Position numbers and translations under genes: made by a program. Below, one piece after another: positions 32,345 through 43,823 of a stretch of 64,000 bases of DNA (the first letter of the stretch is position 1; each line of letters opens with the position of its first letter). The stretch spans positions 29,456,682 through 29,520,681 of the forward strand of contig NC_080171.1 of the NCBI RefSeq assembly GCF_950295315.1. Direction: 5' to 3'. The DNA comes from Erinaceus europaeus. Lineage: Eukaryota; Chordata; Mammalia; Eulipotyphla; Erinaceidae. Under the pieces are notes generated by a model. The model saw only the letters and a program-made list of their open reading frames with translations. It did no database searches and was not told the DNA's origin.

Positions 32345-32550
32345 TTTTGAATTTATTTATTTAATTTAAATTATTTTTATTTATTTACTAACTAGAGACA
32401 GCCAGAAATCAAGAGGGAGAGGAGTGATAGACAGCTGCAGCCCTGCCTCACCACTCCTGAACCTCTCCCCTGCACCAGGAGACTTGAGGCTCGAACTCAG
32501 GTTCTTGTGCACTATAACATGTCCTCAGCCAGTGCCACCACCCTGGCCTA
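32345..32550 (-). repeat. SINE F1
   Basis: Antisense copy ending at GCCACCACCCTGGCCT. Confidence 0.88.
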
Positions 32551-32637
32551 TTGTTTATTTTTCAGAGATATTCTGAGCACATAGGAAAATATCAGTTTAC
32601 TGTTACAGTTAAATTAAACGAAAAATTTTCCAATTTT

Positions 32638-32910
32638 ATTTTTTCCTCCATGGTTATCGCTGGGGCTGGGTGCTAGACTATAAATCCACAACTCTTAGCA
32701 GCCACCCCCATTTTTTTTCTTTTCTATTTTATTCAACAGAACAGAAAAATTGAGAGAGGAGAGGGAGACAGAGAGGAGAGAGTAAGACACCCACAGAGCT
32801 GCTTCACTCATGAAGTGTCCCCGCTGCAGGTGGGGACCAGGGGCTTCAATCTGGGTCCTTGCACATAGTACTATGTATGCTTAATTGGGTGCGCCACTGC
32901 CTGGCCCCCA
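32638..32910 (-). repeat. SINE F1/F2 hybrid
   Basis: F2-type tail module (CCTCCATGGTTATCGCTGGG) joined to an F1-like body and head. Confidence 0.8.
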
Positions 32911-33279
32911 ATATTTCTGATTTCTACATGGAAGTAGAGCTCTGATATTTTTAATGTTTTCAAATATTTTTTAAAAGGGTTGCTCATTCTCCAGCACCAC
33001 TATAAGTCAGAGCTGAGCAGTGCTCTTGTTAATAAACAAATTGATGTGTTTTGCTGCTGTTGATTTAATATTAACCTCTATGGCTAGAAGGTAGTTTCTA
33101 TGGTCTTTCCAGTTTTCATAATTATCATCAAACATGTATTAAGTCTCTACTGTATGCAGGCAACTGACTATTAAGAGTGCCTTCGCTCAGAAAATGAATT
33201 ATCCCAGTTTTGGGGTTGGAAGTTAAGAAGTGATAAAATGATAAATTGGTAGCTTATAAAAATATAATAGCTGAATATA
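32911..33279. other. Intergenic
   Basis: Contains a small F3 scrap (about 32988-33030, CAGCACCACTATAAGTCAG). Otherwise nothing clear. Confidence 0.4.
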
Positions 33280-33283
33280 TATA

Positions 33284-33626
33284 TTGCCTCCAGGGTTATC
33301 GCTGGGACTCGGTGCCTGCACTATGAATCTACTGCTCCTCGAGGCTATTTTTTCCCTTTTGCTGTCCTTGTTTTATTGTTGTTGTTATTATTATTGTTAT
33401 TGCTGTCATTGTTGTTGGGTAGGACAGAGAAAAATCGAGAGAGGATGGGAAGACAGAGGGGGGAGAGAAAGATAGGCACCTGCAGAACTGCTTCAATGCC
33501 TGTGAAGCGACCCCCCTGCAGGTAGGGAGCCGGGGGGCTGGAACCAGGATCCTTACATCGGTCCTTGTGCTGGTCCCTGTGCTTTGAACCATTTGTGCTT
33601 AACCCACTGCGCCACCGCCCAGCCCC
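33284..33626 (-). repeat. SINE F2, stem-loop form
   Basis: Antisense full-length copy with a small duplication of GGTCCTTGTGC-like sequence near 33560-33580. Confidence 0.93.
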
Positions 33627-33739
33627 CTAAGCTGATTATATTGATAACAAAAGCTGATAGCAAATAATACGCCAATGAGCTTTCTCCAATTCAGAAGTAG
33701 AGAACATAGCTTGATTTTTCTGTACAGAAAGTTAAACAG

Positions 33740-33891
33740 GTGGTCCGGGAGGTGGTGCAGTGGATAAAGTGTTGAACTCTCAAGTGTGAGGTCCTGAGTT
33801 CAATCCCCGGCAGCACATGTACCAGAGTGATGGCTGGTTCTTTCTCTCTCCTATCTTTTTCATTAATAAATCAATAAAATCTTAAAAAAAA
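33740..33891 (+). repeat. SINE F4 with TSD
   Basis: Complete F4. The perfect 14-bp TSD AGAAAGTTAAACAG lies at 33726-33739 and 33892-33905. Confidence 0.96.
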
Positions 33892-33905
33892 AGAAAGTTA
33901 AACAG

Positions 33906-35311
33906 TATTTCAACATAGACATATTTACAATGGTAAGAAACAGTAATTTGTATTTAGGAAGTCAGTAAATATATGATCGTAGTTTTCCACTCTGCTGTAC
34001 CAAATTCTTATAATGTTAGTGGTTTATGATAATACAAAATATATTGTATTCAAGTTCTGTAGAGTAGCAATCTGACATAGGTCTTACTTGGCTAAATCAT
34101 TTTAACAGGATTGCATTATTTTTGGAAGCTGAAAAGGAAAATTTCTTCCCTTGCCTTTTTTAGCTTCTAGAGTTAATCCATATTTCCTGGGCTCCTTGTT
34201 CTTTTTCTCTCTCCTTACTGAAGCAAAGTTGCATCTCTTTAGTTTATCTTCTCTAGCCCTATCTTTTGCCGACAAAAGACTAAAAAAAACAGGAAAGTTC
34301 CTTTGATTTTAAGGTCTTATGCAATTGTTTTGGGTCCAGATAGTTCAGAGTAAACCAGAGTAACTTTCCTATCGAAAGGGCCCTTACTTAGAATCAAATA
34401 TGTAAACTCCATCTCCTTGCCATGTAAATAGTAAACTCACAAATTCAGGGGATTAGAAAGTGAACATCTTTGGGGAAAGCCTTAATTTGCCTACAAAAGG
34501 AGTGAAGGAAATAAATCCCCAAAGGAAAAAGACTCATTCTTTGTTTCCTGTCCTGTGTTGTTAGGGATTGTTGGGAAGATCCCCAAATGGGGGCCAAAAT
34601 GTTTGGTCTACCCACGTAGCAAATTTTCATTTCTTTTAGGAATAATACTCAAACACATTGTGGATGAGTGTTCATAACAAAGCAACCAAGAGGCCTGGAG
34701 TATTTTCTTGTAGTTATTTTCATGTCTTTTTAACATTCACTAATATTTTGGTTGAAACACCTCTTACGAATCCTAAAACCTTATTTATTTTTTTTTTGTT
34801 TCTCTATAGTTAACCTGTAAGCTTGCCACTTTGCATCTCAAATAAAAATATTTTTACCCCTGTCTCAGAATGAAAGCTAATTGAATCTGCAGGTTTGGCA
34901 CGAAGACCATGGGAAACCATACTGCTTCCTGCCTCAAATATCTCAGGGAAGAATTACAGTGTGTTGGAAAATTGGGTATTCCTATCTTTAGAAATAAGTC
35001 TGGAAGCATCATAGTACTGCCTAGATGTTTTGGAGATGTTGTACACATGCCCAGTTGCCCTAGGAAGCAAACATTCCAATCTGGTTTGTAGACCTGCACA
35101 ATAGGTTGGCACCACTCCAAAGTGGATAGCAGCAGTGTTGTGATCAGGAGTGATGGTGAAGGAAGGACCTTTCCAGTGAACAGATGTTTGAGAAATGATT
35201 TAGTCATCCATGTCTAGAATGAGAGATGACCTGAAGTAGAATCCATATTGCTTCATGGACAATTGCTGACTACTGGGAAGATGGCTCAGGTGACTTGAAA
35301 TAGGATTGAAA
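33906..35311. other. Longest repeat-free stretch upstream of AGTPBP1
   Basis: About 1.4 kb with no recognised element. Overlapping open frames at 34854-35207 (minus) and 34909-35091 (plus) look like chance. I could not assign the sequence. Confidence 0.4.
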
Positions 35312-35505
35312 GATGGGTGGTGGACCCAGTGGTAATGCACCTGGTTATGCACACACATCACAGTGTGTAAAGATACGGGTTCAAGCCCTCAGTCCCCACC
35401 TGCAGTGAAGGGAGCTTCATGAATGGTGAAGCAGTGTTGCAGGCGTCTCTCTCACTGTCTCCTTTTTCTTCTCCTTCACTCTCAAATTCTATCTAATATA
35501 TATGA
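35312..35505 (+). repeat. SINE F1 with TSD
   Basis: F1 flanked by GAAAGATGG on both sides. Tail diverged. Confidence 0.87.
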
Positions 35506-35513
35506 AAGATGGT

Positions 35514-36090
35514 TTGGGGCCAGGTGGTGGCACACCTGGTTGAGTGCCTATGTTACAATGCTCAAGGACCCAGTTTGAGCCCCTGTCCCCACCTTCGGGG
35601 GGAAGCTTTGCAAGTAGTGAAGAAGTAGGTATCTCTGTGTCTCTCCTTCTCTATCACTCCCTTCACTCTTCATTTCTTTCTTTCTTTCTTTTTTTTTTTT
35701 GCCTCTAGGGTTATTGCTGGGCTCGGTGCCTGCACCATGAATCCACTGCTCCTGGAGGCCATTCCCCCCCCCCTTTTGTCACCCTTGTTGTTGTAGCCTT
35801 GTGGTTATTATTGTTGTTGATGTCGTTCATTGTTGGATAGGACAGAGAGAAATGGAGATCGGAGGTGAAGACAGAGAGGGGGAGAGAAAGACAGACACCT
35901 GCAGACCTGCTTCTCCACTCGTGAAGCGACTCCCCAGTAGGTGGGGAGCTGGGGGCTCAAAGTGGGATCCTTCTGCCGGTCCTTGTGCTCTGCGCCACGT
36001 GCACTTAACCCACTGCGCCACCGCCCGACCCCCCCTTAATTTCTTACTATCTCTATCCAATAAATAAAGATAATACAAAAAAAAAAAAGA
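35514..36090 (+). repeat. SINE F1 interrupted by an F2
   Basis: Head and body at 35514-35680. The tail (TTTCTTACTATCTCTATCCAA and A-run) resumes at 36036. Confidence 0.9.
35690..36033 (-). repeat. SINE F2, stem-loop form, inside an F1
   Basis: Antisense full-length copy. The arms GCCTCTAGG and CCTGGAGGC flank the tail module. The host F1 repeats ATTTCTT on each side. Confidence 0.94.
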
Positions 36091-36097
36091 GAAAGAT

Positions 36098-36242
36098 GAG
36101 TGGTAGGTGGCTTGGAACGTGGCTCAGTGGATAAGTTGACCTCTCAAGTTCAATCAATCCCTAACATTGTCATGTGCCAGAGTAGTGCTCTGATTCTCTC
36201 TCTTCTACTCTCTTTTCTCATTAATAAATGATTTTTTTTGTT
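36098..36242 (+). repeat. SINE F4, diverged
   Basis: GTGGCTCAGTGGATAAGTTG head, TTAATAAATGA tail. Confidence 0.78.
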
Positions 36243-36283
36243 TGTTTAATATTAGAAGTGTCTGGATCTTTATTTAGAAGGTT

Positions 36284-36584
36284 AGATTTTTTTTTTTTTT
36301 TTGCCTCCAGCGTTATCGTTGGGGCTCGGTGCTTGCACTACGAATCTACTGCTCCTTTTGCATTTTTGTTGTTGTTGCTATTGTTATTGCAATAAGAATA
36401 AGAAATTGAGAGAGGAGGGGAAGACAGAGAGGGGGAGAGAAAGACATCTGCAGATCTGGTTCATCGCTTATGAAGTGACCACCCTGTAGGTAGGGAGCTG
36501 GGGGCTGGAACCGGGATTCTTGAGCTGGTCCTTGCTCTCGGCAGTATGTGCGCTTAACCTGGTATGCAACCGTCTGGCACCCGG
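36284..36584 (-). repeat. SINE F2 with deleted stem arm
   Basis: GCCTCCAGCG is present, but the opposite arm and following spacer are missing after CTACTGCTCC. Confidence 0.88.
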
Positions 36585-36598
36585 TTGGTGATTTTTTA

Positions 36599-36643
36599 TC
36601 ATTCATTCATTCATTCATTCATTCATTCATTCATTCATTCATT
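36599..36643. repeat. (CATT)n microsatellite
   Basis: About 11 ATTC units at the tail of the next antisense SINE. Confidence 0.97.
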
Positions 36644-36644
36644 T

Positions 36645-36935
36645 TGTCTCCAGGGTTATTGCACTACGAATCCACTGCTCCTGGAGGCCATTTTCCCCAT
36701 TTTTGTAGCCCTTATTATTAATGCTGCTGTTGTTGTTGGATAGGACAGATAGAAATCGAGAGAAAATGGTTAGACAGAGAGGAGAGAAAGATAGACACCT
36801 GAAGACCTGCTCCACCTCTTGTGAAAGCGAACCTCCTACAGGTGGGGAGCCAGGGGCTGGAACTGGGATTCTTACACCAGTCCTAGCGCTTCACGCCATT
36901 TGTGCTTAATCCCCTACGCTGCCGCCTGTCCCCCG
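36645..36935 (-). repeat. SINE F2, shortened
   Basis: Tail module partly deleted after GTCTCCAGGGTTATTG. Head present. Confidence 0.88.
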
Positions 36936-37171
36936 ATTATTTTTTAGAAGCCATATATATTTTTTTATTATTAACAATGGCTTATAAGATTGTAGGATTA
37001 CAGAATGTAGTTTCACACAGTACCCATCATGAAAATTCTGAGTTCCCCTTCCTCCCTCCCAATGATGACCATCATGGCTCCCATAGTCTTAGAAACAGCT
37101 TGCTAACTTCTTTTTTTTTTTTTCTTCAAGTTCATGTGTTTCAGTTCTCTAGATTTCACATATAAATAAAA

Positions 37172-37292
37172 TCATGCATAATGGTTATGCAAAGAGACTC
37201 TTGTAGCTGAGGCTCCGAAGTCCCACATTCAACTCCTTGCACCACCATAAGCTGGACCTGAGCAGTGCTCTGGTGAAAAGAAAAAAAAAAAA
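37172..37292 (+). repeat. SINE F3 inside the ancient L1
   Basis: Head ATAATGGTTATGCAAAGAG, A-rich tail, AAATCATG repeated on both sides. Confidence 0.92.
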
Positions 37293-37395
37293 TCATGTGG
37301 TAGTCATCTTTTACCTCTTTACTTATTTTGCTAAACATAATCACCTCCAGTTCCACACCTCCAGTTTAGTCTTAAAGAATGCAGTATCATGATTT

Positions 37396-37677
37396 TATTT
37401 TATTTATTTATTTTTTGCCTCCAGAGTTATTACTGGGTTTCAGTGCCTGCACTACAAATCCACTGCTCCTGGAGGCTATTTTTTCCTTTTGTTACCCTTG
37501 TTGTTTATTGTTGTTGTAGTTATTATTATTGTTGTTACTGCTGTCATCGTTGTTGGATAGGATAGAAAGAAACCGAGAGAGGAGGGGAAGGCAGAGAGAG
37601 GGAGAGAAAGACTCCTGCAGACCTGCTTCACTGCTTGTGAAGTGACCCCCCTGCAGATGGGGAGCCAGGGACTTGAA
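37396..37677 (-). repeat. SINE F2 inside the ancient L1, head truncated
   Basis: Tail module and middle complete. Sequence stops at GGAGCCAGGGACTTGAAGTA. Confidence 0.92.
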
Positions 37678-37924
37678 GTATCTTTTTTTTTTAATTGCAG
37701 AGTAGTGTTCCAAGGTGTATATATCCCACAACTTCTTTATCCAGTCATCTGTTGATGGCCATGTAAGCTGCTTCCAGTCTTTAGCTATTGTGAATAAAGC
37801 AGCTATGTATATAGGGACACATATGACCCTTTGAATTAGTATTTTCATACCCTTTAGATAAATGCCTGACTGGTACTGATGGATCATAAGATAATTCCAT
37901 TTTATGAATATATATATATATTTA

Positions 37925-38183
37925 AAATTTTAAAAAATATTTATTCCCTTTTGTTGCCCTTGTTTTATAGTTGTAGTTATTCTTATTGCCATCATTGTTG
38001 GATAGGACAGAGATAAATGGAGACAGGAGGGGAAGACAGAGAGGAGGAGAGAAAGATAGACTCCTGCAGACCTGCTTCACTATTTGTGCAGCTACTCCCT
38101 TGCAGGTGGGGAGCCGGGGGGCTTGAACCGGGGTCCTATCGCTTTGTGCCACGTGCGCTTAACCCACTGCAATACTGCCAGAT
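37925..38183 (-). repeat. SINE F2, short form
   Basis: Antisense. TATATATATTTAAA occurs on both sides as the TSD. Confidence 0.9.
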
Positions 38184-38550
38184 TCACATATATATATTTA
38201 AAGAAAGATGGGTAGTAGTCAGATAACTGAATATGCCCAATCTTATTATCTGAAAGATGGGTGATAAGGAAGTTTGGGGAAGTGTAAACCCAACAAAGTA
38301 CTTCAGTGAAAAGAAATTACCTTGCCAGAAATTGGAGATTCAGGTCTTATCACAAGTTATATATGAATATGAGGGGGGTGGGAGAGGCAGACCATGGCAC
38401 AAGAGACAGAGAAAATCATACTAGAGCCCACTCTAGTAAGATGTTTCCAGGGATTGTATGGGTAATTTCATGCATGGAAGTCTGGTGTTCTATCAGTTGA
38501 GTCATTTCCCTAGTTGCAATTCAGGTCATTGGTAAATGACCTGATGGGGC
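38184..38550. other. Intergenic, nothing clear
   Basis: Unclassified sequence. Confidence 0.4.
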
Positions 38551-38769
38551 ACATTAAGCATAAATGCTTATGTTAGAATGTTTCCTGATTGCAACCCACT
38601 TCCCCTTCACATCTAGAAAATTCTTGAACTTTCTGCAATTTCACATTAAGCAGAAATGCTTATGTTAAAATGTTTCCTTTTTTTTTTTTTCCGCCCTTCC
38701 TAAAATGTTTCCTGATTGCAACCCACTTCCCCTTCACATCTAGAAAAATTCTTGAACTTTCTGCAATTT
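38551..38769 (+). repeat. Tandem duplication of about 90 bp, second copy interrupted
   Basis: CATTAAGCATAAATGCTTAT through CTTGAACTTTCTGCAATTT is repeated from 38643. The second copy holds a T12-CCGCCCTTCC insert (about 38677-38700) flanked by TAAAATGTTTCC. Confidence 0.93.
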
Positions 38770-39054
38770 AACACTGACAGAGACCTGCATATGGATGTCT
38801 TCTTAGCCTCTCATTTTTATTAGCTTCAAGGTAAATTCATGCTGTTCCTGAATCCTGCGATTTAGTTCATTACTCAGGGTTAGCTATTTAAACCTTATCA
38901 GAGGCTGTAGTAGAGGCTTATTTATAATATCTGGATTCTCAGTTCTATTCTAATGATCTATGTGTCTTTTTTGGTTCAACACTAGGCAGTTTTGAAAACA
39001 TGGGACATCTAAATAAAGTGTAAATGTTAGTTGATCTTGTAAAAAGAAGAAGAA
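38770..39054. other. Intergenic, nothing clear
   Basis: Unclassified sequence. Confidence 0.4.
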
Positions 39055-39057
39055 GAA

Positions 39058-39345
39058 AAAAAGTCACAGGCACACCCGGTTAAGTGCACATAGTACAAAG
39101 CGCAAGGACCCATGCAATGACCGGGATTCTAGCCCCTGCTCCTCACCTGCAAGGCTGACAGCTCACAAGTGGTGAAGCAGGTCTGTAGGTGTATCTTTTT
39201 CCCTCACTATCTCCTTTCCTCTCTCAATTTCTCTCTGTCCTACCCAATAAAACAGGAAAAATGGCTGCCAGGAGCAGTGGATTCATAGTGCAGGCACTGA
39301 GCCCCAGTGATAACCCCAAAGCCAAAAAAAAAAAAAAAGGAAAAA
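39058..39345 (+). repeat. SINE F1/F2 hybrid with stem-loop tail
   Basis: F1-like head, F2-like AAATGGCTGCCAGGAGCAGTG tail module and A15. Confidence 0.85.
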
Positions 39346-39449
39346 AGAAAGTCATCCCATGTGATTTTTAGAAATTTAATTGAATTTCAGATATTTCTCA
39401 CAGAAATAAATAGAAAACTCAAAAGCATTCACACATGTAAACATAGATA

Positions 39450-39640
39450 TTTTAAAAATATTTATTTATTCTCTTTTGTTGCCCTCGTTGTTTTATTGTT
39501 GCAATTACTATTGTTGTTGTTATTGATGTCATCGTTGTTGGCTAGGACAGAGACAAATGGAGAGAGGAGGGGAAGACAGAGAGGGGGAGAGAAAGACAGA
39601 CACCTGCAGACCTGCTTCACTGCCTGTGGATGCCGGTCCT
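39450..39640 (-). repeat. SINE F2 abutting the CpG island, internally deleted
   Basis: Antisense F2 to CTGCTTCACTGCCTGTG, then a jump to GATGCCGGTCCTTG, so about 55 bases and the rest of the head are missing. Unique CpG-rich DNA starts immediately after. Confidence 0.9.
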
Positions 39641-39707
39641 TGAAAGAAGTGGGTGACGGATGGCAATTTGGGTGGGCACTTTTGGGAACGAGGTGGAGCT
39701 CGAGTAG

Positions 39708-40148
<441 letters not shown>

Positions 40149-40745
40149 TGAGCGCCCCGCCACCGCCCCTCGGCGCTCCGGGCCGCGGCATCCCGCGGGA
40201 GGGACCGGCGGGGACGGGCGAGCCGGGATCCCCCTGCGCCCTCATCTGCCGGCGCCTGTGACCCCGGGCCGCCTCGGCTCGGGCCGGGTCCGGAACGAAA
40301 CCCCTGGCGGTTGGGGGCTTGGGCCGCCGTCTGGAAAACGCCCCGCCCCCACCGCGGGCCCTCGGTCGCCCCCTCTCAGGCCCCGCGGGGCCCCCGTGCC
40401 CCGGCCTTGCCCGCGGGGTGCAGAGGAGGGGCCAGGCGGGCGCGTCCCGCACCCGCCCGGCACCCACCGCATCTCTCACCCCGTCTCTCTCCTTGCTGCC
40501 AGGCGGGTGGGGCGTGAGCGCCGCGATGGCGGGTTGCTTCGTCTCCTCTGAGGGTGATTTGGCCTCGCGGAATGTCCACTGTTTACAACTTGTCACCTTG
40601 TGGGTCTGCTTTGAGCCTCAATCAGCTGGTGCTGGATGACCGTGCAGAGTCTTCCCCGCAGTCGTCTTCGTCCTCCGTTTTGCCCAGATGCCCTCTCATT
40701 TGCAAAGATTGCCGCCAGCCCACCTGCCAGACCTGTTTGCTTTTG

Positions 40746-40747
<2 letters not shown>

Positions 40748-40779
<32 letters not shown>
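40748..40779. repeat. (TG)n microsatellite
   Basis: About 16 TG units just downstream of the CpG island. Confidence 0.97.
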
Positions 40780-40781
<2 letters not shown>

Positions 40782-41214
40782 GGGGGCGCTTCTCACCTTG
40801 CGCCTCTTTCATTCCTACGGGTGGGTTTGGCCTCTTTCCTTTTGCTGGGCACCGAGCCATTAGAGGACAGTGTTTTTTAAATCTATCTTCTTGTTATCGG
40901 AATGAATGCTGGTAACTCAAAAGCCTATTCTCTGTTTAAATACATAGATTGCTAAACACCCCAAGGTCTGATCGCAGAAATCTTCTTGATCATTCATGCT
41001 TTCTTTTGTTGTCCGTGTTGTAATCTTCATGTAAGTCGAATTGTCACTTGCTAAACTCTTAAATTCTTATAAATCTTACCTCCTCTTGATAAAACCAGAA
41101 AGCTATTTTTGTAACCGTATTATGGAATGTTTTCAGTTCATTAGGCCAAAAATGTAGTAGTTTATTTACAGTACTGTAAGTGGTACATATTTCAAAACAT
41201 GTGCTAAATTTATA

Positions 41215-41643
41215 TTTTTAAAGAACTTTTTTCTTTCTTCTCTTTCTCTCACTCCCTCCTCCTCCTCTCTTTCATAGACAAAAATTGAGAGTAAGGAAAG
41301 GTAGAAAAAGGTCACCTGGTGGTGGTGCACCTGGTTAAGCTCACACATTACAGTGCGTAAGGACCCGGGTTCGAGCCCCTGGTCCCCATCTGCAGGGGGA
41401 AAGCTTCACGAGTGGTGAAGCAGGGCTGCAGGTGTCTCTCTGTCTCTCCTCTTTCTCCCCCTCCTCAATATCCCTCTGTCTCTTATGATAAATAAGTAAA
41501 CAAATTTTAAAAAAAGAGTCACCTCTAACACTGCTTCAGGAACTTTCAGAAAGTTCTCCTTGCAGGTGGGAACCAGGTCTTGAACTCAGGTCCTTGCCCA
41601 TGGTATTGGGTGCACTCAGCCAGGTGCACCACTGCCTGCCTCT
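41215..41643 (-). repeat. SINE F1 interrupted by another F1
   Basis: Antisense tail and GA-rich part at 41215-41310; body and head at 41513-41643. Confidence 0.85.
41312..41511 (+). repeat. SINE F1 inside an antisense F1
   Basis: Complete, close to consensus (GGGTTCGAGCCCCTGGTCCC). GGTCACCT/AGTCACCT on the two sides is the TSD. Confidence 0.93.
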
Positions 41644-41696
41644 GAATGTAGTGAGGTTAAAGGTTTACCTTCAGTGATCTCAAAACTACTCTCATG

Positions 41697-41870
41697 GGGG
41701 TTGGGCGGTAGCGCAGCGGGTTAAGCCCACGCCATGCTTCGCAAAGCGCAAAGGACCAGAGTGAGGATCCCAGCCCCCGGCTCCCCACTTGTAGGGGAGT
41801 TGCTTCACAGGCGGCGAAGCAGGTCTGCAGGTGTCTCTCTCCCCGTCTTCCCCTCCTCTCTCTGTTTCAA
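41697..41870 (+). repeat. SINE F2, 3' truncated by an F3
   Basis: Head TTGGGCGGTAGCGCAGCGGG to CCTCTCTCTGTTTCAA; the remainder is missing. Confidence 0.92.
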
Positions 41871-41871
41871 G

Positions 41872-42048
41872 GGCGGGGGAGATAGCATAATGGTTATGCA
41901 AACAGACTCTCATGCCTGAGGCTCCTAAATCTTAGGTTCAGTCCCCTGCACCATCATAAGCCAGAGCTGAGCAGTGCTCTGGTGTTTCTCTCTGTGTGTC
42001 TCCCTCTCTCTCTGCATTTCTTTCAAAAATAAAATGTTTTAAAAAAGT
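41872..42048 (+). repeat. SINE F3, long-tailed
   Basis: Complete F3 continuing into a CTCTCTGTGTGTC block and AAAATAAAATG tail. Confidence 0.93.
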
Positions 42049-43151
42049 CTCCAGATTATTCACAGTCCCAAAATGAAGCCCCCAGGACTTGGAAGTTAAA
42101 TAGGGCATTAGTGATTGATGGACAAACCTGTTGGAGGATTCTTCTGCAAGTTGGAAGTGCCCTTTGGTTAGTGGGTTCTTAGTGTAAACAACAGAAATTG
42201 TCTGGAGTGGGTACTGCATTTTAAACTTTATATATATTTGGTAAATAGGCCTTTGTTCTATAGTTGTAATTAAGAGGTTGGTCCTCTGAACCAGACTGCT
42301 TGACTTTAAGTCATGGTTTTACTTTAAGCAAGTTACTTATTCTATTTATGTTTCGACTTTCTTAACTCCTGAAATGGGGATGATAACTGTATATTCTTAA
42401 GATGAAGTGAATTAATGCAGTCAAAGTACATTGTCCTCACTGCCTGACAGCCAAGTGCTCAGGAAATAACTGTTAATATTGGTATTCTTTTTTCCTCAGA
42501 TCTAGTCAGCTGAAAAAGAGCTTGGATTTGATTAAACATTACTAGAGTAGATCAATTCCATTTCAGTTTGTTTGCTTTTGGGGGCCTAAATGAGAGTGAA
42601 GTCTCACTGTCCTGCTTTGGAAGCATGCAATTTAGATTTAAATAGAGCAGTTAGCCCCTGAACTCAGTGCCCTGAGATTCTGCCTTTGAGTTGGTTAAAT
42701 TTACCTGTTTCTGTTTGTCCCTTCTGACAGAACATTGGATTATCTCCCTCGTGGTGCTGGTGGCTGCTATTTTAATCACCTGTTTTTGAGTTGTGGTTTT
42801 ATTTGTTTGGACTGTTGTGCTAATATCAAAATGTTATCTGTAAAACTATTGGGGGGGCACATGTGTTTATTTAAAGATAGTGCATGATTTTCCCAGGATG
42901 TACAAAGTCGCTCTCATCTAGGTAGCCTGCATTTTCTTTTATTCTTTATTTATAGTGTAAAAGGAAGTTAAGTTTAATTTCATATTGTGTCCCCTTTCAG
43001 GTTAAAGGCAGCTGTCCTGCACTTACCCTATTTGTTTTATGCACTACTATTTTTGTTTTTCAGGGGTCAAGTATTAATACTTTTTTTAGGTCAGGTGTTT
43101 TCACATTGTTTTGGCCTCAGGATCCATTTTATATTCATATATATATATTTT
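42049..43151. other. Repeat-free intron 1 segment
   Basis: 1.1 kb with no recognised element, exon or RNA gene. Confidence 0.5.
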
Positions 43152-43297
43152 TTTTTTTTTTCAATTTTATTTATGAGAAAGATAGGAAGAGAGGGAAAGA
43201 ACCAGACATCACTCTGGCACATGTGCTGCCGGTGTTCGAACTTAAGACCTCAAGCTTGAGAGTCCAAAGCTTTATCACTGCGCCACGTCCCGGACCA
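43152..43297 (-). repeat. SINE F4
   Basis: Antisense, complete, ending GCGCCACGTCCCGGACCA. Confidence 0.94.
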
Positions 43298-43315
43298 CTC
43301 TTATATTTTATATAT

Positions 43316-43823
43316 TGTCGTGAGCAAGGTATAAGAGTAAAGACTCACTCGGAGAATGTGTTGGGGTTAATCAGTAATTCTTTACTTATTCAGATGCCAT
43401 AGAAGGGTCACACAATTCACACAACACACAGTCAACCCGATACCTCTCCTTACTCAGTAGCTGTTCGCAGGTAGGACTCAACGACATGTTCACCAGCTGC
43501 TGTGTCACCGAGCTGATAGTCCTTTGTCTGCTGGCACGACCAGATGAACGAGGGTCTCTAGAAGCTGGGGAAGCAGTTACTTAGCCTAGCCATGTGTGCT
43601 TAAGTCTTTAGCAGCACCAGCAGCATCCTGGTCAGTAACGGTGAAGGTGCTTCATCCAGCTAGTTTCTGAGCCTCTACTTAAACTATCTTGCCTCTGGTT
43701 TTAAGGTTACATCCACTGGCCAATCAGTTTCGGGTTGACATCTTATCCTATGTATACATATGTCTCTGTTTTATGCAGGTGCACCATGGTTACTGTGGCT
43801 ACCTGGGTTACATGTGCACTACA
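43316..43823 (-). mobile_element. Solo LTR, probable 5-bp TSD
   Basis: A 508-bp TG...CA unit with TATAT on each side (43311-43315 and 43824-43828). It carries an antisense poly(A)-like TTCTTTACTTATTC (about 43378) and CCAAT boxes near 43720-43726. It lies within the AT-rich tail of the next F1. No internal genes. The AT-rich TSD is weaker evidence than at the other LTRs. Confidence 0.6.

Larger units (their letters stand above)
36940..37906 (-). mobile_element. Ancient L1: ORF2 C-terminus and 3'UTR
   Basis: Recognised from the ancestral eutherian L1. In antisense it reads GTTGATGGCCATGTAAGCTG and ATTGTGAATAAAGCAGC. On the minus strand it encodes AALFTIAKDWKQLTWPSTDDW, the usual L1 ORF2 C-terminal region (37690-37850), followed by 3'UTR (36950-37400). 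F3 and F2 SINEs split it, so it predates them. Confidence 0.85.

Noticed and set aside
34854..35207. 117-codon minus-strand frame in repeat-free DNA
   Set aside because: No recognisable domain, and an equally open frame overlaps on the other strand. No splice or promoter context.
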